A stretch of 64,000 bases of DNA, taken from the NCBI RefSeq assembly GCF_000760515.2, contig NW_013546722.1, positions 1-64,000 of the forward strand, given 5' to 3'. Of the stretch, positions 61,158-64,000 are shown in pieces. A model generated the notes under the pieces. The model had not been told where the DNA came from. It saw only the letters and a program-made list of their open reading frames with translations, and ran no database searches. This DNA comes from Mitosporidium daphniae (lineage: Eukaryota > Microsporidia). Numbering within the stretch: the stretch's first letter is position 1; the number at the start of each line of letters is the position of its first letter. A program made the translations under genes and the position numbers.

Positions 61158-64000
61158 ATGTATAGCGAGGTCGCTGACAAATACAAGCTTGTACTTAAGG
61201 ATAGGGATAGGCTTGATATGGCGGAAGAAATTCACAGCCTTGCATTAGAGGCTGCTGATGAAGAGGAGTGGAGAAACGGGTTAAAAGGAACCGCAAATTC
61301 GAGGTTTCTTCTTCTCCTCGTAATTGAAATTTTGGTGTGGGAGTTTTCGTCCATGCCGAGGCTCCGGTCTGTACACCAGCGCCAGCTGATCAATAGGTTT
61401 CGGTCTGCGCTTGTACTGCTTTTGCCGCCATTGCCTGGAGGGCGAGGTGAAAATTCTCAAATGATCTTTGATCGTGAGGCGCGTGAGAATCATCAAAACC
61501 AGTCCAAAAATATCAAGGATGATTTTGCGAAATGCTCCTATTTAAAAACATGGGCTGATGAAAGGGGAGAGAGTGACAGCATGTGCGATGCCAGCGTTAA
61601 TTTGGAGGACGCTGCAGAAAACCTGATTGCCGCTATCATCGGAGACTCTATGGAGTTGGAGGGCATCAAAATGATAACGCTTGTTTTGTCGCACCTCCCA
61701 AAGCTCAACTTGAACGACTCTCTTGGTTCCTCACTTGTAAGGTCCATACGCATGGTGCTTGGTGGCCAACACGATAGGAGCCAGTTGCTGATAGTCAACG
61801 CTGCTATTCAACTATTTATTCTTTTGTTTGAAGGCGGAAGTCTTTTCTGGCTACATCAGAAAGATGGCTTGTTAGTTGAGCTGCTTGAAGAGGTTGTTGT
61901 CTTGCTACCATTTACTCCTGTGCTTGCGGTGCGACTTGCAGCGATACTGGTCCGTGAGACGCAATGGGCTCTACCGGTGACACCCCGTATTCTTAAAGCG
62001 ATGGTGCAAGCATTTGAAATGCTAATGGGGGCCATTGGAAAATCTAATGTAGCATTCTCGGCTATCGCACATATGCTAACAGACCTGATCAGGCCATTAT
62101 GGTCAAACCATCTCACGGGAGAACCACGGCACCAATTGACAGCTATGGCCTTCGAGTTGCTCGCATCAAGACACGAGACATCGCCGGCACTTCATCGTCT
62201 TGTCGCCACATTGCTTTCTCTGGAGATCACTGAATGGTGTGTGGCAGAATGTGCTTCAAACAACGGGCTTATTTCGAAGCACTCGCAAACAGTTTCACTA
62301 AAGTTCCTTGATTTGGAGAGCGAAACAGGATTACGCATCTTACTAGATGCGGTCAATGGCGTCAACGATGGGCTTCGCTCCAAGTGGACTGCCCTTGATG
62401 TAAAGCTTCCACCGCCCACTGCCGAGTTGCTTCGTCGAAATGGCGTGCTGCCATTCTACATTGCACTTGCCTCACGGTGGAGGCAGCTAACCCCAGCGCT
62501 TCCAGCCATCATTTCTCTGCTCTCATGGGCAGAAGACAGGGACAGTTGGCGCGCGATTGCCCATCATTTGCTCTCTGTATCAAATGGCCATTTCAACCTT
62601 GAAAGCCACGAAAATGTTACCCAGCTTGGATGGCAAAGTCCTCCGCAAACCATCGAGAGTGAACAAAATACTCACACTGACACACAGTTTGTTAAGAAAA
62701 CAATCGATGTTATTTCTAGAAACTCTTCACCTGTAGACATCTGGTTGGTGTTAGAGCTTGCCATTCATTTTGAAACAGACATCGAGTTTATTCGGCGTCT
62801 TAATCATTTGAACAGCTTAAGTCGGTTTGTTTTTCCAGACCAAGAGCTCGATCCCGCCTGTGTTGAGGATCAAAAAATCTCACATGAACACGTCGTCTTA
62901 CAATGGCTTTATGCGCGGTCTGTGAAGACTTCCGAAGCCAGTTTTCGGCCTTTGTTAATTTCTCCATACGACGGGCCTTTGGCAGTCGTGTCACCATCCA
63001 GGGTTACACTTTTACGAGAGCGTTTGGGTAAAGAGACAGATCCTCTTATTTCTTTATTCACGGACCCTTCTTCTTGTGCTATGTCTCACTTTCAGGGTGA
63101 AGTTTCTGCGATGGAATCCGGTACCAGAACAAAGACAGTTTCACTTTCACATCAAAAGTTTGATATTCCCATGTTAGATGCATCCTTGAAAGATCAAAAA
63201 GTACCTTCAGATATGTCCCTTGCTTGCATCAGAGTGGGACTTGCAGCGAAGATGCTTCTCGATACTGACCCTACGCATCTACCCGCTATTCTCGATGTCC
63301 TTCTCTCGCTTTTCGAACAAAAAGACACGTGTAAGATGTTCATGGAAGAAATAATTGAACACTGGATTCTTGAGACTGTTTTATTTGATGCACTACATAC
63401 AAATAATAAGTCTTTGACCCCGGCTCCATCTGCCTCCGCATCATCTAATTCGCCTACTTCTGTTCCCCCGATGTCGGTTGCTTTAGCCCTTGAAGTGAGG
63501 ACATGGATACAGACCCAAAACAAACGACGCAGTTCAATACCTCACCCACGCAGCATGAGTGGGTTAGAACTACGTTTAAGCCGGCATACCGGCACAATTT
63601 CGGAGAATTCTCATTTTATTCGTGATCTAAGACTCGATGTGTATCTCGATACGAGTCACCAATGCACTGAAATTGAAAATACATCAGATGTATTCGATGG
63701 GTACTCTCGTTGGATCATGTGTCGAGCTCTCGCTGTAGCAGGTCCACATGCTTGGATTTCAGAACTACAGAGCTCGCTCAGAGCAATGGTGCCTATTAGC
63801 CGTCTGCAAATTCCGCTTTTCCATGTCGGAGATACCAATATCATTGATGGTGACAGCGAACTGTCTTCTTATGTCTCATTGGAAGGCATTGCTTCTCCAT
63901 GGAGCGACACCATTTGTTTAAGACAGCTTTTAAGTGTCCATGGGGATATCGGTTTCTGGCTACGACGAGCAGAAGGTGAGCGGCAGTTTGGGGCTTTTAT
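61158..64000 (+). CDS. Large HEAT/FAT-like protein, possibly a PIKK (3' end outside window)
   Basis: The frame is open from ATG 61158 to the end of the window, at least 947 codons without an intron. The protein is a long helical repeat solenoid (for example LVLSHLPKLNLNDSLGSSLV, LLVELLEEVVVLLPFTPVLA). Near its visible end, FDGYSRWIMCRALAVAG and SPWSDTICLRQLL followed by IGFWLRRAEGERQFG recall the FAT-domain pattern W...(L/R)R.L......WL..A..ER..G seen in PI3K-like kinases such as TOR, ATR and SMG1. The kinase domain, if any, lies beyond the window. An earlier exon upstream of 61158 cannot be excluded. Confidence 0.5.
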   Translation, partial: MYSEVADKYKLVLKDRDRLDMAEEIHSLALEAADEEEWRNGLKGTANSRFLLLLVIEILVWEFSSMPRLRSVHQRQLINRFRSALVLLLPPLPGGRGENSQMIFDREARENHQNQSKNIKDDFAKCSYLKTWADERGESDSMCDASVNLEDAAENLIAAIIGDSMELEGIKMITLVLSHLPKLNLNDSLGSSLVRSIRMVLGGQHDRSQLLIVNAAIQLFILLFEGGSLFWLHQKDGLLVELLEEVVVLLPFTPVLAVRLAAILVRETQWALPVTPRILKAMVQAFEMLMGAIGKSNVAFSAIAHMLTDLIRPLWSNHLTGEPRHQLTAMAFELLASRHETSPALHRLVATLLSLEITEWCVAECASNNGLISKHSQTVSLKFLDLESETGLRILLDAVNGVNDGLRSKWTALDVKLPPPTAELLRRNGVLPFYIALASRWRQLTPALPAIISLLSWAEDRDSWRAIAHHLLSVSNGHFNLESHENVTQLGWQSPPQTIESEQNTHTDTQFVKKTIDVISRNSSPVDIWLVLELAIHFETDIEFIRRLNHLNSLSRFVFPDQELDPACVEDQKISHEHVVLQWLYARSVKTSEASFRPLLISPYDGPLAVVSPSRVTLLRERLGKETDPLISLFTDPSSCAMSHFQGEVSAMESGTRTKTVSLSHQKFDIPMLDASLKDQKVPSDMSLACIRVGLAAKMLLDTDPTHLPAILDVLLSLFEQKDTCKMFMEEIIEHWILETVLFDALHTNNKSLTPAPSASASSNSPTSVPPMSVALALEVRTWIQTQNKRRSSIPHPRSMSGLELRLSRHTGTISENSHFIRDLRLDVYLDTSHQCTEIENTSDVFDGYSRWIMCRALAVAGPHAWISELQSSLRAMVPISRLQIPLFHVGDTNIIDGDSELSSYVSLEGIASPWSDTICLRQLLSVHGDIGFWLRRAEGERQFGAF

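Noticed and set aside
1-64000. CRISPR arrays, rRNA operons or bacterial-type operons
   Set aside because: None seen; genes are eukaryotic with spliceosomal introns and individual spacers.

Overview
The window is 64 kb of a compact, gene-dense eukaryotic nuclear genome using the standard code. Several genes are fungal in character: Vps3844-type ER protein, Tim54, Spo7-like protein, Utp11, Mrd1, Med18, Sdt1-like phosphatase and a Pho80-like cyclin. Nearly every multi-exon gene is cut by extremely short introns, mostly 23-37 nt. Together with short intergenic spaces this suggests an early-diverging, genome-reduced fungal lineage such as Cryptomycota/Rozellomycota or a basal microsporidian relative. 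That placement is inference. Cox16, Tim17, Tim54 and mitochondrial uL23 argue for a mitochondrion that still translates and assembles cytochrome oxidase.

Bases 1-3888 are an AT-rich, nearly ORF-free block bounded by perfect 64-bp terminal inverted repeats, with the left arm starting at base 1. From 3996 on, genes are tightly packed on both strands. Bases 3996-9311 carry a Rat1/Xrn exonuclease, eS12, Utp11 and Cox16. Bases 9480-14048 carry SF3B6, Mrd1 and Vps3844. Bases 14253-19580 carry Rpt6, a cyclin, a WBP4-like zinc finger, SRP19 and CCT5. Bases 19699-25011 carry an unknown gene, a small Stf2-like protein and the DNA polymerase delta catalytic subunit in 12 exons. Bases 25106-32056 carry eIF1A, Prp3, unknown proteins, a PPIE-like RRM protein, SF3A1 and eL32. 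Bases 32226-43276 carry acylaminoacyl peptidase, a GON4L-like protein, V-ATPase subunit a, Dot1, a Spo7-like protein and riboflavin kinase. Bases 43433-50042 carry a Rex exonuclease, eIF3g, Tim17, uL23m, Med18 and Tim54. Bases 50541-60370 carry a membrane protein, a RAD51 paralogue, NSUN2/Trm4, a PH-domain protein, Alg2, a pyrimidine-nucleotidase-like HAD enzyme, elongin C and uL16. The end holds a CHZ-motif protein and a large HEAT/FAT-like protein running off base 64000.

I reconstructed 57 coding introns by protein-family continuity and reading frame; 51 are 23-37 nt. Spliceosome genes (SF3B6, SF3A1, Prp3, WBP4-like, PPIE-like) are frequent, fitting the intron load. Ribosome synthesis (Rat1, Utp11, Mrd1, Rex), translation (eS12, eL32, uL16, eIF1A, eIF3g, NSUN2) and proteostasis (Rpt6, CCT5, APEH) make up most of the rest. 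An AT-rich element resembling AAATTTAAA recurs just upstream of many start codons, and AATAAA often sits at or just after the stop codon.
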